Positions 43,814 to 52,805 of a stretch of DNA of 64,000 bases are shown in pieces. A program made the position numbers and the translations under genes. The DNA is from an uncultured Draconibacterium sp. (GTDB lineage: Bacteria > Bacteroidota > Bacteroidia > Bacteroidales > Prolixibacteraceae). The stretch's first letter is position 1. Each line of letters starts with the position of its first letter. Below the pieces are notes generated by a model. That model saw only the letters and a list, made by a program, of their open reading frames with translations. It did not search any database and had not been told where the DNA came from. The stretch covers positions 599,001-663,000 of the forward strand of contig NZ_OY776414.1 in the NCBI RefSeq assembly GCF_963675585.1. The letters run 5' to 3'.

Positions 43814-43922
43814 GTACATATTGTCGTTACGGATTTTGAAGTTCGTTCCTGTTATGTCGGGGGAACGGCGAAACGAGAATCCTCAGTTGGTACAACACCA
43901 AACCCCGCGATGCAATATGTAC
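43814..43922. repeat. Imperfect palindrome (about 109 bp)
   Basis: gtacatattg (43814-43823) and caatatgtac (43913-43922) are exact complements. An inner stem cgttcc (43844-43849) and ggaacg (43862-43867) lies between. GTCTAAC at 43802-43808, outside the left arm, fits the attC outer core pattern RYYYAAC and reads GTTAGAC (GTTRRRY) on the other strand; no partner core is evident on the other side. Confidence 0.55.
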
Positions 43923-43955
43923 ATCCTGTGCATCGTTTTTTTTATTTAAGCACAA

Positions 43956-44618
43956 CTAATGAAATCTTTTAAAAGTTTTTTTTGAGTATAAATCAACTAA
44001 TTGACGGTCATTTCCCGGTGAAAACACAAATAGCGTAGGTCTGTTTTTATCCTCATTATCAGTCTCGAATACGTAATTCTCGAATTTTATTGAGTCATTG
44101 GTGATTTTATATTCTCCAACAAACTCATGAATTATTTTACCTCCTTGTGCAAATTCTTTGTATTTGAAGATTCCATTAATCAGCCGTAACTCTATATAAC
44201 CCTTGCCAATGATCGAATAATATTTTTTCCCTACTGAGTTGTCATACTTTGAAGAAAGGCGTTTAACTCTGTTTTTTTCTGGTTTCTTAATTGAATAAAT
44301 AAGTTTTAAATCATTTCCTATTTCTTGTCTTGCATCTTCTGTTCCAAGCTTTTTAAAGTCAACATAAAAGTTGTCATCTACCGAGTAAATATATTTTATT
44401 CTTCGACTGTAACTTTGTACTTGTTCATTTGGAAATACCTCAATTACTTTTCCGGAAATCTCACCGGTTTTTCCCATTAAGAACGTTTGTGTCTTAAATC
44501 CAGACCAACCTGTAAATGCCAATATTGAACCAAATAAAACTCCTAAAGTCCAAAGATTTATATTTTTTCTTTGCATCAGATTTATCGTTGTTTGTATAGG
44601 TTGATGTAATTTTTTCAC
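43956..44618 (-). CDS. Membrane-anchored protein of unknown function
   Basis: 220 residues from a GTG start at 44618, which overlaps the preceding stop as GTGA. An alternative ATG at 44574-44576 (MQRKNINLWT) would remove 14 residues. One membrane segment (LWTLGVLFGSILAFTGWSGF) is followed by a beta-rich domain with SGKVIEVFPNEQVQSYSRRIKYIYSVDDNFY, reminiscent of DUF3592 proteins, and then a second beta domain (GYIELRLINGIFKYKEFAQGGKIIHEFVGEYKI). The pair with the upstream thioredoxin-like gene suggests co-translation. I cannot assign a function. Confidence 0.65.
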   Translation of the reverse strand: MKKLHQPIQTTINLMQRKNINLWTLGVLFGSILAFTGWSGFKTQTFLMGKTGEISGKVIEVFPNEQVQSYSRRIKYIYSVDDNFYVDFKKLGTEDARQEIGNDLKLIYSIKKPEKNRVKRLSSKYDNSVGKKYYSIIGKGYIELRLINGIFKYKEFAQGGKIIHEFVGEYKITNDSIKFENYVFETDNEDKNRPTLFVFSPGNDRQLVDLYSKKTFKRFH

Positions 44619-45493
44619 ATTGATGGTGGAGGCGGTGGCGGTGGTGGTGGTGGTGGTGAAGAAGCTGGCGGTGATAATTTTTTGTCTGTTGATTTCTTTC
44701 CATTTTCAAGAAAGGCAATCATTTCTGATGCATGGTTTACCACTTTTAATATTGTTCCATTTTCATCTACAACTAAATGAGTCGGAAAGGCATTCAAGTA
44801 TAATTTTTTAAAAATAAACTCCTTCTGATCGGGAACTACTTTGTAATCAAATTCTCTTTGTTGCAGGAACTCCTCTAACTCCGATTTAGAATCCAAGGCC
44901 AAACTCAGGAAAATGATGTCATTTCTATCTTTGTATTTTTCTACAAATTCATTTAGTTCCGGAAATTCAGCTACACAAGCTCCACAGTGGATAAACCAGG
45001 TTTTTAGAATTATCGTTTTTCCTTTTGTATTTTCGTTGGTGTAGCTATTCCCTTCCAGGTCGGTAAAGTTAAATTGTGGAATTGGCGTTCCTTCCATTTC
45101 ATATAAACCATAGATACTGGTTGATTCATTTTTTATTGTAGTTCCAATTCCTTTGTCTGCAATAGAGTCGAGCTGATAAAGTTTATACGATTCGGTTTTA
45201 TCGTCTGATTTTATTTTTAAAGGGATGTAATTGCCGGTAATTAATTTTTCCAAAAATTGTTTTTTATCAATTGTGTCCGACTGTTCGTTTAAACCTGTGA
45301 AATCTGATGATAAAGAAATGTTGTAGGAATAGTAAGTCCACCATTTTTTGAAATCAGAAGTAAGTTCATTGATATTGACTTCTGGTTCAAGCGTTTCAGC
45401 TTTTTCTGATAACTGAGTTTTTTTTGATCTTTCGTTGCAGGAAAAAACAAAAATTGATAGCAGTAAAATCGTGATTAATTGTAGTTTTTTCAT
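44615..45493 (-). CDS. Thioredoxin-fold (TlpA-like) lipoprotein with C-terminal polyproline tail
   Basis: 292 residues from the ATG at 45491-45493 (MKKLQLITILLLSIFVFSC); an in-frame ATG at 45514 is less likely. Lipobox VFSC places it as a lipoprotein. After about 140 residues of unassigned sequence comes a thioredoxin/AhpC-TSA domain: FTDLEGNSYTNENTKGKTIILKTWFIHCGACVAEFPELN, with active-site CGAC, and a cis-Pro loop NAFPTHLVVDENG. The C-terminus is SPPPPPPPPPPPSM, an uninterrupted run of eleven Pro encoded by GGT/GGC repeats on the other strand. It may act in periplasmic disulfide exchange. Stop overlaps the next start. Confidence 0.83.
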   Translation of the reverse strand: MKKLQLITILLLSIFVFSCNERSKKTQLSEKAETLEPEVNINELTSDFKKWWTYYSYNISLSSDFTGLNEQSDTIDKKQFLEKLITGNYIPLKIKSDDKTESYKLYQLDSIADKGIGTTIKNESTSIYGLYEMEGTPIPQFNFTDLEGNSYTNENTKGKTIILKTWFIHCGACVAEFPELNEFVEKYKDRNDIIFLSLALDSKSELEEFLQQREFDYKVVPDQKEFIFKKLYLNAFPTHLVVDENGTILKVVNHASEMIAFLENGKKSTDKKLSPPASSPPPPPPPPPPPSM

Positions 45494-45568
45494 TTTTGCT
45501 AATATTATGAACAACTAATATGTAACATCATCAGGTGTTGTTATTTGCATTATCTCATTTCTAGATGT

Positions 45569-45661
45569 ACCGTTATACTCCCAAAATAGAAGGATAACAA
45601 CACCCCTATTGTGTTTAACGCTTTTTTATCTGTTGTTATTTCTGGGAGTGTATTCAACGGT
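45569..45661. repeat. Imperfect palindrome (about 93 bp)
   Basis: accgttatactccc with ggataacaaca (45569-45603) pairs with tgttgttatttctgggagtg and attcaacggt (45631-45661). A tgttgttattt word also recurs at 45536-45546. Confidence 0.55.
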
Positions 45662-45976
45662 TTAAAGATTTTAGTGCAATAAATGTAAACATAATATCGT
45701 AAAAACAATAGTTGGTTTATATGTTATAAAAATAGACATTGTGTGATAGATTGAGATGACTTTACCTGATTCGTTTTACTCACCGGGCTGGCAATAACCG
45801 TTTTACATATTTGATTAAAATGTGCGCGTGGTTGTTCAGTGTTTTTCGCTTTACCCCACTGCATGACAGCATCTCCGCTCACTTGGGGAGGGCCGCGTTA
45901 CAGCGGTGAGGTGGTGACAGTATAGCTCTGTTGTGCGATTACAATATTGAATGACAATGAATTTAACAGAATCTGA

Positions 45977-45984
45977 TATCTTTG
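45977..45984 (+). promoter_or_regulatory. Putative minus-7 element for the GH5 gene
   Basis: TAtcTTTG lies 25 nt before the ATG. No minus-33 TTG at normal spacing. Confidence 0.45.
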
Positions 45985-46009
45985 AGATTAAAACCAATTT
46001 ATACCTACT

Positions 46010-47146
46010 ATGCATAGACGAAAATTTATTAAAACTACCGGGCTGGTAAGCGCCGGAGTTAGTATGGCGGGACCATTATCCGCATCAAAAACAGAAATTA
46101 CAAATGCCTTACCCCAATGGCGCGGATTTAATCTACTCGATTATTTTACCGCAAAAGGAGGTAACTCGGCTAATGGCAGCACCGAAGAAGATTTTAAATG
46201 GATGGCCGATTGGGGATTTGATTTTGTTCGGATACCGATGGCGTATCCCCGTTATGTTGAATTTGATAGCTCAAAAGATATTACTCCGGAAGACATCTAT
46301 AACATTAATGAGCGCGAGGTTGATCGTGTAAATAACCTGGTTGATAAGGCCAATAAACACGGTTTACATGTGAGTTTAAATTTGCACCGCGCTCCCGGTT
46401 TTTGTGTAAATGCAGGTTTTAACGAACCTTACAATCTTTGGGAAGATAAGGAAGCACAGGAGGCTTTTTATTTTCACTGGGGAATGTGGGCCAAACGATT
46501 TGCAAGCTACTCGAACAAACAGATTAGTTTTGATTTGGTAAATGAGCCCTGTACGCGTGAAGACATGAATGACCAGTTTTCAAAACGCGGACCAATACCC
46601 GGAAAATTGTACCGCGAAGTAGCAAAAACAGCAGCAGAAAGAATTCGCACGCACAACCCGAATCATCTGGTTGTTGCCGATGGAAATAATGTTGGCAGCG
46701 ATGTAATTCCTGAGATTTTTGATCTCGAAATTGGACAAAGCTGCCGTGGCTATTATCCGCACTATGTTTCGCATTATCGGGCTCCCTGGGTATATGAAAA
46801 TCCTGATGATGCGCTAATGCCGGTTTGGCCGGGAGAAATAGATGGGAAAACGTTTAGCCGTGAAAGTATTGAGCAATTCTACTCAAAATGGATTGATGCA
46901 GTAAAACAAGGAGTGGGAGTTCATTGTGGGGAGTGTGGTTGCTGGCGAGAAACACCGCACGATGTTTTTCTTTCCTGGTTCGAAGATGTGATTAGTGTAT
47001 TGGCAGAGCACAATATTGGTTACGCTCTTTGGAATTTCAGAGGCGATTTTGGTATTTTGGATTCGGGTAGAAAAGACATTGAATACGAAGATTGGCACGG
47101 CCATAAACTGGATAGGAAGTTGCTGCAGTTGTTGCAGAAATACTAA
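46010..47146 (+). CDS. GH5 glycosidase with Tat-like signal
   Basis: 378 residues. The N-terminus MHRRKFIKTTGLVSAG has the RR-x-F-x-K twin-arginine pattern, so Tat export to the periplasm is likely. The GH5 catalytic domain has acid/base E179 in FDLVNEPC and nucleophile E308 in VHCGECGC, with RIPMAYPRY and NLHRAPGF blocks. Unlike the first GH5 protein it has no binding module and no T9SS tail. It probably acts on a beta-glucan or mannan oligosaccharide. The gene stands alone between a divergent thioredoxin-like gene and a terminator. Confidence 0.9.
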   Translation: MHRRKFIKTTGLVSAGVSMAGPLSASKTEITNALPQWRGFNLLDYFTAKGGNSANGSTEEDFKWMADWGFDFVRIPMAYPRYVEFDSSKDITPEDIYNINEREVDRVNNLVDKANKHGLHVSLNLHRAPGFCVNAGFNEPYNLWEDKEAQEAFYFHWGMWAKRFASYSNKQISFDLVNEPCTREDMNDQFSKRGPIPGKLYREVAKTAAERIRTHNPNHLVVADGNNVGSDVIPEIFDLEIGQSCRGYYPHYVSHYRAPWVYENPDDALMPVWPGEIDGKTFSRESIEQFYSKWIDAVKQGVGVHCGECGCWRETPHDVFLSWFEDVISVLAEHNIGYALWNFRGDFGILDSGRKDIEYEDWHGHKLDRKLLQLLQKY

Positions 47147-47160
47147 TACTTTAATCAATA

Positions 47161-47195
47161 AAAAGGCTCCATTGGAAAGTAATGGAGCCTTTTCA
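47161..47195. terminator. Bidirectional terminator between convergent genes
   Basis: aaaaggctccatt (47161-47173) and aatggagcctttt (47181-47193) form a perfect 13-bp stem. Confidence 0.9.
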
Positions 47196-47220
47196 ATTCA
47201 GTTTGTTTCGTTCTGAGAAC

Positions 47221-47973
47221 CTAGTTTTTAGAATAACTCAGGTCACGGATGTACCATGAATCATAACTTTTTACTGTTCGTAGAGCTTTGACAAATTCTT
47301 TATTTAAGTCCTCAAAGAAATCCTTGTATTTTTCTGAAAACTCTTTGTCGAATTTCAGGTAATCAAGCTGGTTTTTTCCATACGACCATCCGATATAAAC
47401 AGGTCCGTTATAGCCCAGATCTCCTGAAGCAACCCGCCACATATCGTTATGTCCTTCCTCTCTCATGTAATCAACAGCTTTTTTCATTATTTGTCTGAAT
47501 TCCTGTTGTTTCCCAGGGATGACATAAAATTCCTGGAATGCCATATAGTTTACACTGTCCATTGGTATGCGGTTAACTTCCGGTATCAAACTCAATTCAG
47601 AATATTCGGTAATGGTTTTAGAAAAATTTGATTTTAAGGTTTTCAACCATTTTTTTGTTTTTTCTTCACCAAACTTTTCCAGAATCTTGCTCCATCCGTT
47701 CTCAAGCTCGTCAATATCATTTAAAGAACTAATCGGGTGCCAGTACTGATACTTAAAATCACCTGTGGTCCACGCATAAAATTCGAATTTGTAATTTTCA
47801 TTTTTACACAATTGTGCGAGTTCTTTACTGAGTTCCCAGTACTCGTTTATGTGCTCGGGATGTACTTCTTCTTCCCAGCAATACCAAAGTTGTTTACTAT
47901 TTTCCTGTGCTTGTGTTGTGTGAATGGTACAAACCAAAAGGATTACAATTAATCCTAAGCCAATTCTTTTCAT
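47221..47973 (-). CDS. Secreted protein of unknown function, possible duplicated ABM-like fold
   Basis: 250 residues. Signal peptide at 1-22 (LVCTIHTTQAQ). The mature part shows two similar segments: WYCWEEEVHPEHINEYWELSKELAQLCKNENYKFEFYAW and FQEFYVIPGKQQEFRQIMKKAVDYMREEGH, each like the strand-helix start of antibiotic-biosynthesis-monooxygenase or NIPSNAP-type domains. No cofactor motif is seen. The duplication is an eye judgement. The neighbours give no pathway. Confidence 0.6.
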   Translation of the reverse strand: MKRIGLGLIVILLVCTIHTTQAQENSKQLWYCWEEEVHPEHINEYWELSKELAQLCKNENYKFEFYAWTTGDFKYQYWHPISSLNDIDELENGWSKILEKFGEEKTKKWLKTLKSNFSKTITEYSELSLIPEVNRIPMDSVNYMAFQEFYVIPGKQQEFRQIMKKAVDYMREEGHNDMWRVASGDLGYNGPVYIGWSYGKNQLDYLKFDKEFSEKYKDFFEDLNKEFVKALRTVKSYDSWYIRDLSYSKN

Positions 47974-48067
47974 CTTATTAATTTTTAGTTACTTAAATAA
48001 GTTAGTGCAAATCAATAAGAAAACAAAATAAAAATACTTATTAGTGTTTTTTTGTATTAAAATAAAA

Positions 48068-48111
48068 AAGATCCGTTCTGTTTTTATTCTATTTTATACA
48101 GAACGGATCTT
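48068..48111 (-). terminator. Terminator after the ettA gene
   Basis: Plus strand aagatccgttctgt (48068-48081) and acagaacggatctt (48098-48111) are perfectly complementary; on the minus strand the stem is followed by TTTTTTATT. It stands about 35 nt past the stop. Confidence 0.88.
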
Positions 48112-48145
48112 AATTGCCGGCTTCGGTCTTCTGACTTCCGGCCTC

Positions 48146-49831
48146 TTACGCCATCAGTTTTTTATATTTAAAACGTTTTGGTGCTTCACCTCCCATACGT
48201 TTTTTGCGGTTCTCTTCGTATTCCGAGAATGAACCTTCAAAAAAGTGAACCTGTGAATCGCCTTCAAAAGCCAGAATATGTGTGGCAATGCGGTCGAGAA
48301 ACCAACGGTCGTGCGAGATTACCACAGCACAACCTGCAAATCCTTCCAAACCTTCTTCAAGGGCACGCAAGGTATTTACGTCAATGTCGTTGGTCGGCTC
48401 ATCGAGCAGTAAAAGGTTTCCTTCCGCTTTTAATGCCAGTGCCAAATGCAGACGATTTCGCTCACCACCCGAAAGTACACCGCACTTTTTCTCCTGGTCG
48501 GCACCATTAAAATTGAATCGGCCCACATACGCTCTTGCATTTGCTTGTTTATTGCCCAGCATAATGGTTTCAGTACCTCCCGAAATCACATCAAAAACCG
48601 ATTTGTTCGGATCGATGGCAGCGTGGCTTTGATCCACATAACTTACTTTAACTGTTTCACCAATTTCGATGTTTCCGGCCTCGGCTTGCAGTTGTTTCAT
48701 AATTAATTTAAAGAGTGTGGTTTTACCGGCTCCATTTGGCCCGATAACTCCAATAATACCTGCAGGCGGAAGTTTAAAGCTCAGGTTCTCGAATAAAATG
48801 CGGTCGCCAAAACCTTTGGTCACACCTTCCATTTCTACCACTTTATCACCCAGTCGTGGTCCGTTCGGAATAAATATTTCGAGTTTTTCTTCTTTCTGAT
48901 TTACATCTTCGTTTAACATTTTATCGTAAGCGCTTAAACGTGCTTTCGATTTTGCATGACGTGCTTTTGGAGCCATTTTAACCCACTCCAATTCGCGTTC
49001 CAGTGTTTTGCGACGTTTCGAATGTCCCTTTTCTTCCTGCTCCAAACGTTTTGATTTTTGCTCGAGCCATGAGGTGTAATTTCCTTTCCATGGAATTCCC
49101 TGCCCGCGGTCGAGTTCCAAAATCCAACCGGCTACGTTGTCAAGGAAATAACGGTCGTGCGTAATACAAATCACTGTTCCCTTGTATTGTGCCAGATGCA
49201 TTTCCAGCCACTGAATGCTTTCTGCATCCAAATGGTTGGTTGGTTCATCCAACAGCAACACATCGGGTTCCTGCAAAAGCAGTCGGCACAAAGCTACACG
49301 GCGGCGTTCTCCACCCGATAATTCGCCAATGGGCTGGTCGTTTGGCGGACACTGCAGCGCATCCATGGCACGTTCAAGTTTGCTCTCCAGGTTCCAGGCA
49401 TCAAGCTGGTCCATACGTTCCTGTAATTTGGCCTGCTCATTCATCAGTGCATCCATTTTATCCGGATTTTCATACACTTCGGGCAACCCAAATTCATTGT
49501 TGATTTCTTCGTAACGTGTCAATACATCTACCGTTTCCTGTGTACCTTCTTTTACGATGTCGATCACTGTTTTACTGTCATCCAATTCGGGTTCCTGCGA
49601 GAGTAAACCAACTGAATAACCATCGGCAAAAACCAGCTCTCCGTTGTAAGCCGTATCTTGTCCGGCAATAATTTTTAGCAGGGTTGATTTTCCGGAACCG
49701 TTTAAACCAATGATACCGATTTTGGCACCCAGGAAAAACGACAGTGAAATGTCTTTAATAACTGTTTTACTAGGCGGGTAGGTTTTACTCACCTTATACA
49801 TCGAAAAAATTATCTTTTTATCGTCGCTCAT
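48146..49831 (-). CDS. ettA: Energy-dependent translational throttle protein EttA (ABC-F)
   Basis: 561 residues from the ATG at 49829-49831 (MSDDKKIIFSMYKVSKTYPP). The frame could start 11 residues earlier, but no signal or conserved residue is gained. Two ABC ATPase cassettes are present: Walker A GLNGSGKSTLLK with signature LSGGERRRVALCRLLL, and GPNGAGKTTLFK with LSGGERNRLHLALAL, linked by an Arg-rich arm (RKTLERELEWVKMAPKARHAKSKARL) typical of EttA. ABC-F proteins bind the ribosomal E site and gate translation according to the ATP/ADP ratio. It is transcribed away from a second ABC-F gene upstream in the same direction. Confidence 0.95.
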   Translation of the reverse strand: MSDDKKIIFSMYKVSKTYPPSKTVIKDISLSFFLGAKIGIIGLNGSGKSTLLKIIAGQDTAYNGELVFADGYSVGLLSQEPELDDSKTVIDIVKEGTQETVDVLTRYEEINNEFGLPEVYENPDKMDALMNEQAKLQERMDQLDAWNLESKLERAMDALQCPPNDQPIGELSGGERRRVALCRLLLQEPDVLLLDEPTNHLDAESIQWLEMHLAQYKGTVICITHDRYFLDNVAGWILELDRGQGIPWKGNYTSWLEQKSKRLEQEEKGHSKRRKTLERELEWVKMAPKARHAKSKARLSAYDKMLNEDVNQKEEKLEIFIPNGPRLGDKVVEMEGVTKGFGDRILFENLSFKLPPAGIIGVIGPNGAGKTTLFKLIMKQLQAEAGNIEIGETVKVSYVDQSHAAIDPNKSVFDVISGGTETIMLGNKQANARAYVGRFNFNGADQEKKCGVLSGGERNRLHLALALKAEGNLLLLDEPTNDIDVNTLRALEEGLEGFAGCAVVISHDRWFLDRIATHILAFEGDSQVHFFEGSFSEYEENRKKRMGGEAPKRFKYKKLMA

Positions 49832-49853
49832 TATGGTAGAATTTTTATTGATA

Positions 49854-49861
49854 CAAAAATA
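49854..49861 (-). promoter_or_regulatory. Putative minus-7 element for ettA
   Basis: Minus strand reads TAttTTTG, 22 nt upstream of the ettA ATG. Confidence 0.45.
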
Positions 49862-49889
49862 CAATAGAAAAATTATAGTTATGCTTTGA

Positions 49890-51530
49890 TTATCTTCCTT
49901 TTACCTCCAACTCGCGCAAATGTTCCATTTTTTTACGTTCCAGAAATTCGCGGATTCCTTCGTCGTGTTCTTTTACGCGTTTGTTGCCAAATTCGTAGAT
50001 TTTATTTACCAGCCCATCTAAAAAGTCGCGGTCGTGCGAAACCAGTATCAGTGTTCCGTCGAATTCCATCAAGGCTTGTTTCAGAATGTCTTTGGTGCGC
50101 ATATCGAGGTGGTTGGTTGGCTCATCTAAAATCAGAAGGTTCACCGGTTCAAGCAGCAATTTTATCATTGCCAAACGTGTACGTTCACCTCCTGAGAGGA
50201 CACTTACTTTTTTATCCCAATCGTCGCCTCCAAACATAAAGGCACCGAGTATATCCTTAATCTTGGTGCGAATATCTCCCTTGGCAACATCATCGATTGT
50301 TTGAAAAATAGTGAGTTTCTCATCTAAAAGCGAAGCTTCGTTTTGCGAGAAATAACCAATCATCGAATTGTGTCCAAGAGTCAGGCTTCCATCGTACTCC
50401 AGTTCGCCCATAATTGCTTTTACCAGAGTAGTTTTTCCCTCGCCGTTTTTCCCTACAAAAGCCACTTTCTCGCCACGCGAAATGCTAAATGTGGCATCCG
50501 AAAAAACCAGGTGATCGCCAAAATTTTTACCTACCTGGTCGGCAATAACCGGATAATTTCCAGAACGTGGTGATGGTGGAAAACGCAAACGAAGGTGTGA
50601 AGTATCTACCTCATCCACTTCAAGTATTTGCAGTTTTTCCAGCATTTTTACCCGCGACTGAACCTGCAATGTTTTTGAGTAGGTTCCTTTAAAACGATCG
50701 ATAAACTGTTGTGTTTCGGCAATCATTTTTTGTTGCTCGTCGAAAGCTTTTTGCTGTTGTTCGCGCCGTTCGCCCCTTAATTGCAGGTATTGCGAGTAAT
50801 TAACTTTGTAATCGTAAATACGCCCCATGGTTACTTCAATGGTGCGGTTTGTAATGTTATCGACAAAAGTACGGTCGTGTGAAATTACAATAACCGCTTT
50901 GGCGTTGTTTATTAAAAAATCTTCGAGCCATTGTACCGATTCAATATCGAGGTGGTTCGTTGGCTCATCCAGAAGAATAAGATCGGGTTTTTTGAGCAGT
51001 ATTTTAGCCAATTCAATTCGCATGCGCCAACCTCCGCTAAACTCGCTGGTTGGCCGTTGGAAATCGTTTCGCTCAAATCCGAGCCCAAGCAATATTTTTT
51101 CTACTTCGGCATCAAAATTGGCTTCACCGTCGCTGTACAATTTCTCGCTTAACTCCGATACCTGCTCAATAATTTTAGCATATTCATCCGATTCATAATC
51201 AGTACGTACGGTAAGCTGGTGGTTTAATTCATCCAATGTTTTTTGCATGTTTAGTGCATCGGCAAAGGCCTGCGAAGCTTCATCAAACAGATTTCGGTTG
51301 TTTTCGGTAAGCAGGTGCTGCGGCAAATAGGCAATTATTGCATCGCCCGGAGCAGAAACTTTTCCACTTGTGGGAGTTTGAGCGCCCGCCAGTATCTTTA
51401 ACAAGGTCGATTTACCTGCCCCGTTTTTACCCATTAAAGCAATGCGGTCGTTTTCGTTTACCACAAAGTTAATGTCTTTAAAAAGTGTTGTTCCGCTAAA
51501 CTCTACCGCCAGCCCGTCAATTGAAATCAT
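49890..51530 (-). CDS. ABC-F family ATPase (Uup/YheS-like)
   Basis: 546 residues with two ATPase cassettes: Walker A GKNGAGKSTLLK with signature FSGGWRMRIELAKILL, and GKNGEGKTTLVK with LSGGERTRLAMIKLLL. The inter-domain arm (RGERREQQQKAFDEQQKMIAETQQFIDRFKGTYSKTLQVQSRVK) is the shape of the Uup/YheS/ABCF3 group. It has a short C-terminal basic tail (FLERKKMEHLRELEVKGR). It probably relieves ribosome stalling or aids biogenesis. It lies 59 bp from the ettA gene in the same direction, and both may be needed at different ribosome states. Confidence 0.93.
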   Translation of the reverse strand: MISIDGLAVEFSGTTLFKDINFVVNENDRIALMGKNGAGKSTLLKILAGAQTPTSGKVSAPGDAIIAYLPQHLLTENNRNLFDEASQAFADALNMQKTLDELNHQLTVRTDYESDEYAKIIEQVSELSEKLYSDGEANFDAEVEKILLGLGFERNDFQRPTSEFSGGWRMRIELAKILLKKPDLILLDEPTNHLDIESVQWLEDFLINNAKAVIVISHDRTFVDNITNRTIEVTMGRIYDYKVNYSQYLQLRGERREQQQKAFDEQQKMIAETQQFIDRFKGTYSKTLQVQSRVKMLEKLQILEVDEVDTSHLRLRFPPSPRSGNYPVIADQVGKNFGDHLVFSDATFSISRGEKVAFVGKNGEGKTTLVKAIMGELEYDGSLTLGHNSMIGYFSQNEASLLDEKLTIFQTIDDVAKGDIRTKIKDILGAFMFGGDDWDKKVSVLSGGERTRLAMIKLLLEPVNLLILDEPTNHLDMRTKDILKQALMEFDGTLILVSHDRDFLDGLVNKIYEFGNKRVKEHDEGIREFLERKKMEHLRELEVKGR

Positions 51531-51556
51531 GTTTGTAACTCTTAAAAATCAGCCGG

Positions 51557-51564
51557 CAAAGATA
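51557..51564 (-). promoter_or_regulatory. Putative minus-7 element for the ABC-F gene
   Basis: Minus strand reads TAtcTTTG, 27 nt upstream of the ATG at 51530. Confidence 0.5.
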
Positions 51565-51821
51565 ATCAAATGAGGATAGGAAAAATGTACTCTGAAAAGA
51601 GAAAAATAAAAGTTGATGTTCCGATAAGGAAGAATAGTTTGGTTGTATTTAATTTAATGAATTCAACTGTGACAAAATGGGTAGCATCGGAGCATAGATT
51701 TTTAAGGTTTGTTCAGCTTTATAATGCTATTGTCCGGAAAGTAAACAGGATAATAGACAGCGTGAAAACCAATGTGGGATGAGAAGATTAAATGAGTATT
51801 TAGTTTAGCAAGAACAAGGGA

Positions 51822-52691
51822 TTAAATGGCATTTAAAATAGTCATTGAGTTCTCTCTTTTTGCAGCCAGTATTGGTTCATCTTTTATTATGGGTTCACCA
51901 TCAACATGGTATGTGTTGTAGTTGGTTTTAATGGTAATTTCTTTTGCTTTTAAATAATGTATGTACTTCGAGTTTTTTCCTTTTTTACATACTATTTTTA
52001 AAAGAATAAGGGGTACAAGAATTTTTGGAAAACTTCTTATGCATACTAAATCGATAAGTCCATCGCCGGGATTCGCTTTAGGGGCAATAATGATGTTGTT
52101 GCCAAATTGCCTGGTATTTGCAAGGCATATCATAAAAAAACGATCTGTAAAAACGTTTTCGTCAGCTTTTATTTCAGCATAAATTTGCGGGTAGCTAAAT
52201 AAAGCTTTTATCGCCTCAATTACATAAGTAATCAAACCTCGTTTGCCATTTTTATCAAATTTATCGGCAATATAACTGTCAAAACCAACTCCTGCTACAT
52301 TGCAAAAATAGCTGTCATTTATTTTAATAACATCTATTTTTTTTGTTGCACCTTTTTTAATCGATGCAAATAATTTTTCAATTTTGTTTGAAAAACCCAA
52401 CTCGCGGGCAAACCCATTTCCCGATCCGTTGGGCCATACGGCAAAAATTAAATTACTGTTTTTTGTATAGGGTAATATGCTGTTAATTGTGCCATCGCCT
52501 CCGCAAATAACCAATACTTTGTATTTTTTATCGATACTTGCAAATAGTTGGCTCAATTCATTTTTGCTTTTACAAATAATGAAATTCACGTTTTTGTCTG
52601 CTTTTTGTAAACGAGCAATAATTTTTTGCGAATTTCTTTTTCCAGAGTTGGGATTTAGAAGAAATAGTGTATTGGCAATGGTAAACGACAT
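51822..52691 (-). CDS. Diacylglycerol kinase family lipid kinase (YegS/DagK-like)
   Basis: 289 residues. The nucleotide-binding start LFLLNPNSGKRNSQKIIARLQ and the central VICGGDGTINSILPYTKN loop with GGDGT are the family signature. The AVWPNGSGNGFARELG segment and the C-terminal LIDLVCIRSFPKILVP block are typical. It would phosphorylate diacylglycerol or a related lipid at the inner membrane. It is a soluble protein with no membrane helices. The upstream gene reads in the same direction with a 114-nt gap. Confidence 0.9.
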   Translation of the reverse strand: MSFTIANTLFLLNPNSGKRNSQKIIARLQKADKNVNFIICKSKNELSQLFASIDKKYKVLVICGGDGTINSILPYTKNSNLIFAVWPNGSGNGFARELGFSNKIEKLFASIKKGATKKIDVIKINDSYFCNVAGVGFDSYIADKFDKNGKRGLITYVIEAIKALFSYPQIYAEIKADENVFTDRFFMICLANTRQFGNNIIIAPKANPGDGLIDLVCIRSFPKILVPLILLKIVCKKGKNSKYIHYLKAKEITIKTNYNTYHVDGEPIIKDEPILAAKRENSMTILNAI

Positions 52692-52805
52692 GTATTTAAT
52701 TGGTGCTTTTTGTATTCATTTTGTTTTCTGGTTCAACACTACTAGTTTACAATTTAAGGTGAGTATCTTAATGCTACGAATAAATTTACTCCTTAATTCG
52801 CCTCT

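Larger units (their letters stand above)
45494..46009. other. About 500-bp region between divergent genes with a large palindrome
   Basis: It holds the imperfect palindrome at 45569-45661, a GC-rich REP-like stretch (gacagcatctccgctcacttggg... near 45865-45925) and the promoter of the GH5 gene at 45977. No gene is supported. Confidence 0.55.

Noticed and set aside
43802..43922. True integron attC site
   Set aside because: Only one core matches GTTRRRY/RYYYAAC and no integrase gene is in the window; kept as an attC-like suggestion only.
51570..51782. 70-codon plus-strand frame between the ABC-F and lipid-kinase genes
   Set aside because: Lys/Arg/Val-rich and short, with no recognisable motif and a start close to the divergent promoter of the ABC-F gene. 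Possible but not supportable.
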